Positions 1 to 9,999 of a DNA stretch of 64,000 bases are shown in pieces. The notes under the pieces were generated by a model. That model saw only the letters and a program-made list of their open reading frames with translations, made no database searches and was not told where the DNA came from. The stretch's first letter is position 1; each line of letters begins with the position of its first letter. The stretch covers positions 74,625 to 138,624 of the forward strand of contig LUCM01002232.1 in assembly GCA_008360955.1 (NCBI GenBank), written 5' to 3'. The DNA is from Fasciolopsis buskii. Its lineage: Eukaryota > Platyhelminthes > Trematoda > Plagiorchiida > Fasciolidae. The translations under genes were made by a program, and so were the position numbers.

Positions 1-82
<82 letters not shown>
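1..82. repeat. TA-rich microsatellite
   Basis: A pure TA dinucleotide run of about 45 bases passes into a TATATG-type hexamer array up to about position 82. It lies 3' of a flotillin exon on the minus strand, so it is probably intronic. Confidence 0.95.
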
Positions 83-184
83 AAGGACCTACACATACCC
101 AGATAACTTGATTGACTAATAACTGTGGGCATCGTGAAAAAATCATTCTGCCCATCACAGCTAAGCTCAACGTGAAAAGCTTAC

Positions 185-448
185 TTCATCATCCTTGATA
201 TCTTTCAATGTGTAGCTGACAACACTAATCCCCATGTTCACCAAATCGGAGCTGGCCACTTCGAACACGGCTTTTGAGAACTTTTTTCGATCTTTATAGA
301 TTTCTTCCACCGTCATATTGCCCATGATAGCCCGTTGATGTCCTTCTAACGTCTCTTGAGCCACGTCTCGAATCTCTGCGACCGTTTTACCCAGAAATTG
401 TTCACAGGCCGCTGCTAACATTTCCTTATTTGATCCGTTTACTTTAAC
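185..448 (-). CDS. FLOT1: Flotillin-1 like, coding exon 4 (residues 74-161)
   Basis: Flotillins are membrane-associated scaffold proteins of lipid-raft microdomains, built from an N-terminal SPFH/PHB domain and a C-terminal coiled coil. This 264-bp exon encodes 88 residues of the PHB domain. It begins [15 protein letters not shown] and contains the family blocks [20 protein letters not shown] and [19 protein letters not shown]. These resemble FLOT1 more closely than FLOT2, which carries a different sequence at the TVEEIYKDR and [10 protein letters not shown] positions. The acceptor (ttacag) lies at 449-450 and the donor (gtaagc) at 179-184. Both boundaries are phase 0, so the exon joins exon 3 in frame. 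The rest of the protein (human FLOT1 is about 427 residues) must lie left of the window. The reading frame is intact. Confidence 0.93.
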
Positions 449-1084
449 CTGTAAATGGGGGGTGCGATTCGATCATATAAATGGGAACAAATCAGCTGCG
501 CACAAATCAAAGACTGGATTGATGGGGGACAGCAGACTTAATTCACAAAAGCAGAATAATAAGAAACAAATGTAAGGATCATATTTAACTTCAGACCTAA
601 AAATCTTGGGGCAGAAGTCTTCGGCTACTCATCACTGTCCCTTTGGAAGCTATTTAATGACTACACTTTCCTTCCGGAAATATTGCACAGTTATTGTAAG
701 ATTAAAGAAGGATTTCCACTGTCACACACGGATTCGACTTTCGATACGCAACTACTGGGGTCTCTTAAGGTTCAGGTCTCAGAACCTCAGGGGTAAATAC
801 TGATCGTTACCCCGAATGCGACAACAAATCTTGAGTGCTACGGATGTCATTCACAAAGGACATCCACGCTCCAAATTGTATGTTCGCCCTGAAGAACGCT
901 TGAAATGTCCCCAGATGACTCGCCTCTTAAAAAGCCCACGCTCTGCTTTCTCGTGATGGTGTTATTTCCACTACGTTGCGAAGACGAAGGGCAATGCCCG
1001 GCGACCTCCACACGGTTGACAGGTTTTTGGTAGACCCTCTAGGGGAATTGGCTAAACTTTGATTCCAAACCAACCGCAGGCAGT

Positions 1085-1285
1085 GTATGAAGCATACAGC
1101 TGTGTTCACCGGCATCTGTGGAAGAGGGGTGTACGGCGCACCTAGGATGTTTAACCCTACACTACGAGCATATGAACTGAGCAATAAGCCACCGGTTTCC
1201 AGCGAGTTACGCCACCCTCAGATCGTTCTGCTGCCCTGCGGGTTAGACCATTTGGTTAAAGGATCTCGGTAGGGCCTCTTAAGTC
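1085..1285. repeat. Dispersed repeat, copy 1
   Basis: This stretch resembles 2,750-2,960 in the same orientation. Shared landmarks are CATCTGTGG, CCAGCGAG(T/C)TACG, a GACC(A/G)TTTGGT core and a closing GGTAGGG. Both copies are much more GC-rich than the surrounding intron. It is probably an old interspersed element; I do not recognise the family. Confidence 0.5.
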
Positions 1286-2494
1286 AACCATGGAGTTCGA
1301 TGATGTGGACATGGAGAATGCAAAAGCTAGCATGTGTGGTGAGTCTTGCGCATTGCTTCTTTTAATTTCTTTTTTCTCTCTCATTGTTTTTGCTCTTTGT
1401 TATGATTCCGATAGCACTTGATTCGTAATCAGGTATGATAAATGAGACTCCAGGAAGATTCCCCACTAGAAATAAACAAAGAAAATACAAATTTTGGTGC
1501 AAAACGAGTCATACACAATTAGCAGTTATGATCTCAGCAATATTGCTGCGGCTGAATGGACTGATCCAAATCAATTTTAGGTTCCCACAACAACATAGAC
1601 AACAATATGTCACACTTCGGTATGCATTTTGTATATTCGAGATGTTAATGCCGTTCTCGTTGCAAGTAAGGATACGACTAAAACTTGTCCCTACAACAGG
1701 CGTGATTGAGTTCTCCACATGTTGAGACCATGAAAGCTGTGGAACGGGAGTTAGATTTTTGAGATCTATTTTAATGAGTAAGAGGAATAGCAGCCAGAAT
1801 AATGAAATTTGGAATGGCATAAAGCCACACAAGATCTCATTTATCCAGATTGTAAGGAGCGAGATGACAACGGTATGATGTTCCATTACGTCGATTCTTT
1901 GATCACTGAGAGCTAGTATGCTTAAGCAGTGTCACTGGAGTCAAGTGACAAGTTTACAGGAGTAGTGTGAACGTCGATTGCATGGTTTTGGGACAAGTAG
2001 ATTGATCCTTGAAACAAGTGACTAAGCTGGACAAGTTATTATAGTTGAGTTATGTGGAGCGCGTGCGCTCAGCCAGATTTCCTCTATCCACGCCTTTAGT
2101 CGATGTAGTTATCGGTTGACAGACAGATGGGGGGGAATATTTCATAGTGAGAGTCTGCAAAAGCTACGGTTCGATTTAGCCGACTTGAACAATGTAAGTT
2201 TCTTAGTTACGGCCCACGAGATTTTTCAACAAGATTGTTAGAGATGTTAGATGGCGTGACCGAGCACTGTAGTTAGTGGCATTTTTGCATTCGTGATATT
2301 CGTTTTGCCAAATAATTGTTTAGTTTTTCCTTCCTATGGTTTTAATTATTTATTACAAAGAGGTAGCACGTAAAACGACAACCCGGATGCACAGCTAACT
2401 ATTACGTCGACAAAATACGAACCAAAGGAGACACTTGGGATTTGCAGTATCAGTGGGCGTTCAAGAAACTCCGAATGTCTCTGCATAGTTAGGA

Positions 2495-2528
2495 ATGTGT
2501 GTATGTGTGTGTGTATGTGTGTGTGTGT
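2495..2528. repeat. GT microsatellite
   Basis: A GTGTGTAT/GTGTGT run of about 34 bases within flotillin intron 3. Confidence 0.9.
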
Positions 2529-2749
2529 CAGACTCCAAGTTGGCCGCTTATCCCGAAGGCATTTCAAAACTCGCCCAAATGACGGCGAGTCTTGAACAGC
2601 CTCGGCTGAAGAAGTCCTACGGGCTGCCTCCTCGTGGATGGGGTGTTTATAAAAATCCGAGGGCGAGCGCGAATTCCCCGAGGGACTCTACCGCATTGAC
2701 CGGGCCTTAACATTCAGACTAAACTCCGATTTTAAATCGACCACGAACA

Positions 2750-2960
2750 ACATACAAAGGCACCACGTCCACTGACATCTGTGGTGGAGTAGTGTGCGGA
2801 GCACTTAAGATACCATGTCCCATTGGAAGAGTGTATAAGCTGAGGAGGTGATCAGCGGCTGCCAGCGAGCTACGAGGCCCTCATATTGTCCTACTGCGTT
2901 GCAAGTCAGACCGTTTGGTCAAAGGCTTCAGGTAGGGTCCCCTAATTCAACTCATTACTT
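2750..2960. repeat. Dispersed repeat, copy 2
   Basis: The second, diverged copy of the element at 1,085-1,285, in direct orientation and 1.67 kb downstream. It is recognised from the CCAGCGAGCTACG and GACCGTTTGGT motifs at matching spacing. Confidence 0.5.
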
Positions 2961-3608
2961 CTACATCCAGGAGCAGGAGGAACCTGAGAAAATGTGAGTT
3001 GCGAGATTGAAAACTGCTAAAGCAATATTATTCGGTAAACCACCACCAATATCGAGCAGATTGTCAATGAGAATACTATGGGTAGATAAAGGGGACAGAA
3101 AGAGACGACTGGGGACGGGATACATAGGTTGAATGCATATCAAAATTCAAATCACTGAGGCACCACGAAACACAATGAGTTGAAAACATAAATGTATTTT
3201 ACAGAAGACTATATTAAATTCAAAAACCCAAAGTATAATGGTACATGATAGCATGTGGTTGCAAGAGTTTGTAATCAGGAAACAGGCAACCACGATCATG
3301 AGACATGAAACAAAGAAGACAACCGGAGCTGCCTGTCACCAGTTATGCAAATCAGTGGACGAAATAAGACTGTTATTAGGCGATTTGCCTACCACCTAAA
3401 AATCCTATCAAAACAGAAATCTCCGAACTACTGTTTAGTCGTACCATGCACACGTTCGTAATAGTAAAAACAAAACCATAAATCTCAGTTACATGGAAAA
3501 AAAAACAGACGGTACAACAATTGTTAGACACAGAGGCGACGCTTGAGATAAAGCCGGCTTTACCGCTTGGTGGAAAAAATCAAATGAGAACCACAAGATA
3601 TGACCTAC

Positions 3609-3699
3609 TTGGGCAACACCGGTCACCGTGATTGGCACACCCAACTGCGTGTAGATACGAGGACTCTCAATCAACAACGTCATCGTATTGAGAGGCATT
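3609..3699 (-). CDS. FLOT1: Flotillin-1 like, coding exon 3 (residues 43-73)
   Basis: This 91-bp exon encodes residues 44-73 plus the last base of codon 43. It reads [17 protein letters not shown] then [13 protein letters not shown] and aligns with the family segment (S/P)LNTLTL...YTRHGVPISVTGIAQ in the flotillin PHB domain. The acceptor ag is at 3,700-3,701 and the donor gtaggt at 3,603-3,608. The leading A completes codon 43 (AGA, Arg) with the final AG of exon 2. The exon ends in phase 0 and joins exon 4, which starts with VKV as in human FLOT1. Confidence 0.93.
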
Positions 3700-4177
3700 C
3701 TAGTTTAGCGAATAAATAAACAGGATGGAAAGTTGTAAAATCTGGTATGAAAAAATCCAGAGTCATCCTTCAAAAATCTAACCGGAAAGCTACGGATGCG
3801 CAGGTGTGGGAAAGTTAATATTAGCATTGACAAATTAGCAGTATGTGAAATAAATCACTCGGCATGAACACCTTTAGAATATCTCCAACAAAATACCAAA
3901 CAAAAAAGAACTTATGAGAAGTAATAAAGATGGATTTATTGTTTTGTAAAGAAGCGTGTTAGGAAATGGGGAACGAGCTAAAGCAAATATTCCCGCTGCT
4001 ATTCAGTTAGAAATATAAACAAGCCATATTGTATTCAGGAGGCACTGTCCTTTCCCGTTTATTTAGTTAACTACAAACCGCAGAAAGTTATATATGTACA
4101 TATAATGCAAGCTTTAATTTCATCTTTCGACTATTGTTGCTGTTTCCAAGCCCCGTTTATGCAAAAATAAAAGGGAT

Positions 4178-4670
4178 ATGGAAAACGCAAAACAGAAAGC
4201 AACCGTAAAGAGAAACAAACATGGCAAAAGCCAGAACGTTACCAACTGTGGTGCTTTACCAATCAAATCCACTGCATACGAATGGCTCAACGACCATCAA
4301 CGCAGACCACAAACTCGATTGGCTGTTCGCAACAGCTATGAGCAGAAACTACCCGAGGAACTAAGAACTCCGACGAGTACCAATGTAGACGATCAGTGGG
4401 ATCAAATTAAGCAGGTAATGCATTTGGCAGCAGATGTCGCCTGCGGTCCTAGATCTAGGGTTCATCAAAGAAACTGGATCTCGCAAGGATCGCTGGCTCT
4501 AATGGAGCAAAAACGCCCGCTGCTTAACTGTAAGGAGATGAATAAGATGCGTCGACAGTTGCAGCGTCAATTGACGATAAACCTTGAGAATGACCGTGAA
4601 AAATAGTGGGTTAAGGTAGCTGAAGAGATGAAAGTAGCGGCCGCTTCAGGTAACAATCAAAGACTGTTTA
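4178..4670 (+). mobile_element. LINE fragment (endonuclease-RT linker region)
   Basis: An open frame of 142 codons (4,178-4,606), then a UAG and an in-frame continuation, encodes the basic linker found between the endonuclease and reverse transcriptase of many flatworm non-LTR elements. Features seen are a WISQGSLALMEQKRP-like segment, RRQLQRQLTINLENDREK, and after the stop WVKVAEEMKVAAASGNNQRLF. This resembles the consensus in which an ISDKSL-type motif precedes NDREQWW and GNSRQLFRLI. The match to this lineage stops near 4,670, where sequence of a different LINE begins, so it is a truncated copy abutting another. It lies antisense to flotillin in intron 2. Confidence 0.65.
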
Positions 4671-5770
4671 AACTTCCCCATTCACCACATTTATTAGTCC
4701 TTAAACGCATGAGTGAAATCCGTCCGTTGCGCATTTCTAGACTAGTCGTCTGCATTTGATTCGGTTCCACGGTCCCTTCTACTTCACAAATTGCAAACAT
4801 CTGGTTGTCCCAGTTCTTTATTAGCAGGGCTGTCTGATTACTTTACTAACCGAACCCAGTGCACACGAATGGACGGTAAAACTTCAAAACCGTCGAGTAA
4901 CAACTCAGACGTGCTACAGGATGCTGTTCTTTTATCATATCTCTTCTCTACTTACATCAGCGACTTATCAACTAGCTTCCTATGTCAGTTTTTTAAGTAT
5001 GCTGATGATATTGCCCTATCTCAGGCCGTTTCGAGTAACCATGATTTTCAAAGTTTTCCGAACAACCTATCTTCTATTTACGATTTCGCTGTACGAGCTA
5101 GTTTAAATCTCAACGAATCTTAATGTTCCGAATGTCGGTTCTCTCTCGGTCAGCCTACCCATCCGAAACGTCTTTAATCAACTTAAGACCACTTACCAGA
5201 GTTGATTCTGTGACATCTCTAGGAGTCACTATTGATAAAAATCTGAAGTGGACTACTCACATTTCTATCTGTGTAAAGAATCTCCGACGGCTGTCATTTC
5301 AAGTCAGGAAGCTTCGACACTACCACGTGAAACAAAGCACTATCTCCTGGTTTGTATACCAGTGAGCTTTTCCAATCCTTTTTTACTATTCTCCTGATAT
5401 TTTTCCAGGTTTAGTTACAAAAGACTAAAATTCTTCGCCGGAGGCTATTAATTATTAGCCGTCTCTTCTGTATCACTCATTGGATTGTCCCTAAATTTAC
5501 GTGATTAGCACTTTCAGGCATGTGAGAAATCTGCTCACAAAATTCTTTCTGATCCCACGCATCCTCTGCACAACGACTGTGCAAAGTGCCGATCTCAATT
5601 TTCTAGACGACCAGCTTTTCGTTCCATATCATCTAGAATCAACACCCACGGAACTTTACTGTCTCATATTTAGCACGAATTTTGACAAATCATGACCGAG
5701 TTTTAGCCGAATTCTTAAGCAACCTGTCATAATGTTTTACGATTATTCCTCGATGAGTTCTTTCATATTT
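4671..5770 (+). mobile_element. CR1/Jockey-like LINE fragment, RT and 3' part (copy 1)
   Basis: The open frame at 4,791-5,123 encodes reverse-transcriptase motifs: a LLAGLSDYFTNRTQ block, LSYLFSTYISDL, and the catalytic YADDIALSQ (Y-A-D-D). After a stop the element continues with degraded palm/thumb sequence (VTSLGVTIDKNLKWTTHI around 5,210-5,270). Its 3' end runs to about 5,770 and carries an RRLRTQ...LFVPY-like C-terminus around 5,500-5,695. A second copy lies at 40,000-42,560. The core 4,705-5,127 appears base-identical to that copy although the flanks are diverged. The copy is non-functional (several stops, no endonuclease). Confidence 0.8.
4705..5127 (+). repeat. 423-bp block identical to 41,468-41,890
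   Basis: The two blocks have equal length (constant offset 36,763) and I find no difference between them on reading base by base. The first mismatches on each side are A/G at 4,704 and C/T at 5,128. Beyond them the alignment drops sharply, with substitutions and indels. Confidence 0.85.
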
Positions 5771-6269
5771 TTTCACGAGACAATGAGTGCATCTGCATTT
5801 GTGTTTTATTTATTTTTCCCCTTTTTTATTTATACCCTAACATTTTTTGACTGAAATGCGATAGTATTGATTGCACTCAAAAGTCTATACAGTACAATTA
5901 ACTACCTCGATTGAATATAAAATAATGTCCCAACAGTGTAACATCTTTTTGGCTCAAATAAACTGTTCGTTTATGAGTCAAGGTTCCCTCGAGTTCTGAA
6001 AAGCAATGCCGTCGTTTATCTATGATCACAGTGATTTTTTTACTGCCCAATAGCTGGAAATCAAAGGCAGAATTCACACGCTTCTTATCATAATTTATTA
6101 GCTAAAAAGCAGTATGCCCGCCTTAGTTGTCAGACAAATCAACTGCTGTATAGTGGTTTTATGAGTTCCTATCGTGTAATGCCGGTAAAGGGAGAAACTA
6201 TTTCCTGAGCACTTAAAATGACCTTCCACGATTGTTTAGTTGATAATCAACGATGAGCCTTACATCTTT

Positions 6270-6457
6270 TACCATTTATCTTTTATCTTTTACTTCCTTT
6301 ATTAATGAAACAACAATGCACATCAATTTTCAGGAAGGGGATCGCGGCCTGCAGAGAACTGCCAAGTGGGGAAATTGACCGGCGGTGAGGGGATTCGAAC
6401 CCGCGACCTTCACGTCCAAACACCACAACCTTATCCGTTTGGCCACCGCCGGCCATG
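6270..6457 (-). mobile_element. tRNA-derived SINE, copy 1
   Basis: On the minus strand the element starts with a 70-nt tRNA-like head (6,381-6,450). This has a perfect 7-bp acceptor stem (GGCGGTG with CACCGCC), an A-box-like TGGCCAAACGG and a B box GGTTCGAATCC. It is followed by a tRNA-unrelated body (6,290-6,380) and an A-rich AAGTAAAAGATAAAAGAT tail. A diverged copy with the same body and tail lies at 62,822-63,006, which marks it as a SINE rather than a lone tRNA. It lies in flotillin intron 2. Confidence 0.8.
6381..6450 (-). promoter_or_regulatory. tRNA-like head with internal pol III A and B boxes
   Basis: The B box GGTTCGAATCC is canonical and the acceptor stem pairs fully. The T stem has a C-C mismatch and the D and anticodon arms do not fold cleanly, so this is read as a SINE promoter and not a functional tRNA. 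Confidence 0.65.
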
Positions 6458-7007
6458 TACCTAAAAGCTGCTAGTCATCGTTGCTTTATTCCCAAACTGC
6501 CGAGGGGCTTTCAATTTCACTGGCTTTAGAAAACTAATCGTCAGATGCTTGCGAGCAAAGTTACTTTTTTTTCGACAACATACAATGAGTCTGAAGTAAC
6601 ACGGATCCATTGTTAAAGAAAACATCGAAAGATTAAACACGATGAAAATGAAGTGGAAACTTGGGATATTATTTTAGCAACTTAATATTATTTAACACTA
6701 AACTGTCAAGTGAGGCTTTCAGAACACGGAACTAAGAAATGAACCTACATTATATTTACAGAAGAGCTCTTGAGCGGATGCGCTATGGGCAGTGAGATAA
6801 TAGATATAAGGCACATTAATACATGGGCCAAGTGCAAGCTAAGAATTGAAAAGTCCGAGAAAAAATAAGTTTGAAAAGCGCTAGTGAGTTAGCGACTTTA
6901 GTTTGGCGATGCAACCAGCTGTTACTGTCCCGCGAAGTTGCAGTATTTGTGGCTAATAAAAGTGAATATGCCAAAAAAGGTAGTGCATATGATGTCTACA
7001 AACTTAC

Positions 7008-7083
7008 CTATCTACTCTTTGAATGCAGGGCCATATGAATGTCCTACCACCTATGACACATCTAGGAATTGGAATCCCAACTC
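7008..7083 (-). CDS. FLOT1: Flotillin-1 like, coding exon 2 (residues 18-43)
   Basis: This 76-bp micro-exon is too short to show as an ORF. It reads (G)VGIPIPRCVIGGRTFIWP then CIQRVD(R). It aligns with the flotillin segment SG...GGRVFV.P..QQ.QR that follows the GPNEAMVVSG signature. The acceptor is strong (tttttcccttcaag before 7,083) and the donor is consensus gtaagt (7,002-7,007). The exon is 2 nt + 24 codons + 2 nt. It completes a Gly codon with the final G of exon 1 and an AGA Arg codon with the first A of exon 3, so the phases close exactly on both sides. Confidence 0.9.
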
Positions 7084-9602
7084 CTTGAAGGGAAAAATTA
7101 AATGATTGGTCAGGATTGTTTCCTGCATGAAAAATGAATTAGGCGAGAAAATGAACTTCGGTTTTCAAAGTAGTACATATCTCGATATCATTTCGAGCTA
7201 GAGTTGCATTAAACTACTTGCTTTATTTATTAAGCTTCGTCTGACTGGAAACTTACGCCCATCGGCTTTGTGACAATTCGACAAAACCGTAACAGTATTA
7301 CCGTTGACTCAACATTTATTGCCGCAGGTTTTGTTCCTCGACTCTCTAACAGCTATTCGTCCTTGTCAGGCTTCTGTGACTAGTTGTCGCTTTTGACCAT
7401 TCCACGTCTTTCCCCTTACTAGTTAAAGTCTCCCCACTCACTTACAACCTTGCACTCTAAAATCAGGAATTTACCTAAACGTTTCCATTGAGTACAACGC
7501 TTTGTGACAAAGGGGTCTGTTCATATTGAATTCACTCAACGTGCAAAAAACTTCTGTAGTGTTTTACTAAATGAGCAGGGTAATATTACGTCTAAGGACA
7601 AAACGCAACGTTAAAAAGGAAGAATGATGGGTTCCCGTTTTTGTCTCCATTCCAAACAGGCATGCTGGGATACGACAGTCTGCATCATTTTGACGAGTTG
7701 TGCGACAACTTCAAGGTTCTAAACGACATCTTTCGGTCGCAGTTCACTCGGTTAAAAAGAATACACTGAACACCAGACAAACGCCCAACCTCTACCCAAC
7801 TAAATGTAGAATGCCCAATCACAATTACATAAACGAGTGGCCACCCCAGATAAGCTCGTAGATTCCAACCCCATATCCGCATATCATCTCCGTAGGAAAT
7901 GACAATTGGGTGTCAACTAGTTCGTTGCCACACATGACCCACCTGGACCTTATGAACTTTTATGCCAATACTGGTTATTGCTATCGGTTTCCCATCTCCA
8001 AGGCTATGGGACTTTTGCTTCACTCATGCGCTGAGCATGCAGTAAGAATGACTTTACAAGTAATATTGACCAGCTGAAAGGCCCAAATGGAGTAGTAATA
8101 GTAGTAACAGTTAGGTTAGACCACCCGTAGGGCCCTTCAGCAATTGTCTGGAGCTCAAAAAACACCATAAGGTCATTTGCTTTGCTAACAGTTATTAGCA
8201 TCACAATTACTCCCGACATTCCTAGCACACTTTCGAAATCTACCCACCAACCTAATGAGCTAATAAATGCTTCATTTAGTGGTACTGTCTCGCCTAGTCA
8301 TGGGTATTTACTTGATTTATATTTGGGACGCAAGGCAGAGCAGCATTCCACATGCCCACATCTCTGGGTTGCGGATAAGAGAACGGCAACCGACATTGGT
8401 GGATAGCCGTGAATAAAGTGGTCCCATGGTCACTGAGACAGCGACAGTGTCGAGGGCATGAAGGGTTTCCGCCTGACGGCGATGTACCCGAAAAATACCA
8501 CAAGCCCACTGGAGGGAGTGAGATCCGCCACCCCATTAGGCTAGTGCCTGTTGTCATGTATCACATCAGGCAAGGCTTCCCGGAGGAGGTACATGAACCG
8601 GCCAACTGGACACGGGTTTCTATGCAACCAAGTTTTCGCCTTGCACATTAGATGTGCACTCCCGAATAAACAGGGCTACTTTGGACTAAGTGCCTCAGTA
8701 AACAGTGTAGCGATCTTAACTAAAACCGTCTCCTGTTCGAAAGAAATTTTCCCGCAGATGAAACACTCAGCATACCCCCTCGACGCAAGCCACAGTTCCA
8801 GCTCTATACTCGGTCCGATTCCAAATATAAATATAAATTTCTGATACCTCAGTCTTTGCTTTTGACAAACGATGGCGTGTGTGTAAAGATGGTCCTCTTG
8901 TGAAAGTCGATGAGGAGTCTTCAGAAGCTGATTGATGGATCCCGCACGAACAAATTTTTTTTCCTTTACTCCTGCAGCTTTATTTTTCGTCACGGATTTA
9001 TACGCAGATTGGCGCGAATACATTTAGTATTTCAGAGCACGATGATACTTTGAACACAGCATCCCAAGCCAGAGTTACCAACCCCGGCCGATGCCTTTTC
9101 CATAGACTAAATGTGCGCGAACAGCACGACTAAGATTAAATGCAACTGTTATCTAGTGAAAAGCAAGACGTAAATCCTAAACAAGTGACAAAACAATGCC
9201 CAAAGTATCACAAAATGGTCCCATAAAACGTTTAAAGCGGAACTCTGGAACCGAGTTCACTAAAAACGAGCAATAGAAACATGATGCACAATAGATTCAA
9301 TGAGATGGGTCACAGTTTATGCCTGAAAGGCTAGTGACCGTCATTTGGCGGCACCTAAACGGGGCCAGGATTTCCATAACACATTGATAGTTATGCTGAG
9401 GGGAATCGGAATGAGGCTCAAGAATTAAAACGCTAATAATCCTAATGTAATTTAGTCAAGTGAGATGATAAGCACTGATCAGTACCTATCGATTCTTTGG
9501 ATGCCTGGCCAAACGAAAACTCTACCGCCGGGTATCAGTAAAGGACGCCGGTGGAAACAACCTGAAACATTTGAGAAGTTACGCCCAAGACAATTTGTTT
9601 AC
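7084..9602 (-). other. Flotillin intron 1
   Basis: This 2.5-kb intron lies between exons 1 and 2. A more GC-rich stretch at about 8,350-8,650 looks like a decayed interspersed element (CGGAGGAGGTACATGAACCG and neighbours), but I cannot name it. Nothing else is recognised. Confidence 0.65.
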
Positions 9603-9654
9603 CTGATACCACCATGGCCTCATTCGGACCACAGGTGTTAAATCCCCAGGTCAT
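9603..9654 (-). CDS. FLOT1: Flotillin-1 like, first coding exon (residues 1-18)
   Basis: This 52-bp exon encodes MTWGFNTCGPNEAMVVS plus the first base of a Gly codon. CGPNEAMVVSG is the near-invariant N-terminal signature of flotillins, where human FLOT1 begins MFFTCGPNEAMVVSG. The start ATG at 9,652-9,654 lies at the expected distance, four residues further out than the human start. The donor is gtaaac (9,597-9,602). With exons 2-4 the total is 483 bp, exactly 161 codons without a stop. The family carries N-terminal acylation and PHB-mediated membrane binding. Upstream (9,655-10,000) is the likely 5' leader or promoter, but no motif was identified. Confidence 0.9.
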
Positions 9655-9999
9655 TTCAAGTAGCAATCCAGATGCACCTCAATGTCTCAAACGATGCGCA
9701 CACACCGAGTGCAGAACTCGGATGGACTAAGGCAAACCCACCTAGGTGGACAAGCTTCAAGGACAAAAGTCGCAGCAACGGAATTCAGTTCAAGTTTCAG
9801 TTCCAGCTCTAGTTCGAGTACAGAACTATGCGATGTGATGCTTGATCGTCCAAGGTTCTTGCACCGAGGGCTCCTTGGATCTGACGATGCTTCGACAACA
9901 GGAGGGTAGAAAACCCTCTTCAGCTCCTACAAGGGAGGTGTAGCGTAACTTGGATTTGTTCCTCCAGATAGCTTGTTTTACCGAGCGCTGACAACCAAG

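Larger units (their letters stand above)
449..3608 (-). other. Flotillin intron 3
   Basis: This 3.16-kb intron separates flotillin exons 3 and 4 (donor gtaggt at 3,603-3,608, acceptor ag at 449-450). It contains two diverged direct copies of a roughly 200-bp GC-richer repeat and a GT microsatellite. I see no other coding sequence in it; the reading frames here are short and unlike known proteins. Confidence 0.75.
3700..7007 (-). other. Flotillin intron 2
   Basis: This 3.3-kb intron lies between exons 2 and 3. It hosts the LINE composite at 4,178-5,770 and the SINE at 6,270-6,457. The stretches 3,700-4,177, 5,771-6,269 and 6,458-7,007 are AT-rich and I recognise nothing in them. Confidence 0.75.

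Noticed and set aside
1509..1886. A 125-codon minus-strand frame in flotillin intron 3
   Set aside because: Composition is random-like, there is no domain, and an overlapping plus-strand frame is equally long.
6381..6450. A functional tRNA gene on the minus strand
   Set aside because: The acceptor stem and B box are good, but the T stem has a mismatch, the D and anticodon arms do not fold well, and a second copy shares non-tRNA flanks, so it is a SINE head.
7740..7830. A second candidate for flotillin exon 2 (minus strand reading GWAFVW)
   Set aside because: The frame required by exon 1 runs into a stop right after the only acceptor, while 7,008-7,083 fits in sequence and phase on both sides.
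9780..9830. Serine-coding repeat suggesting a low-complexity protein domain
   Set aside because: A short degenerate triplet run upstream of the flotillin start, without a supporting gene structure.
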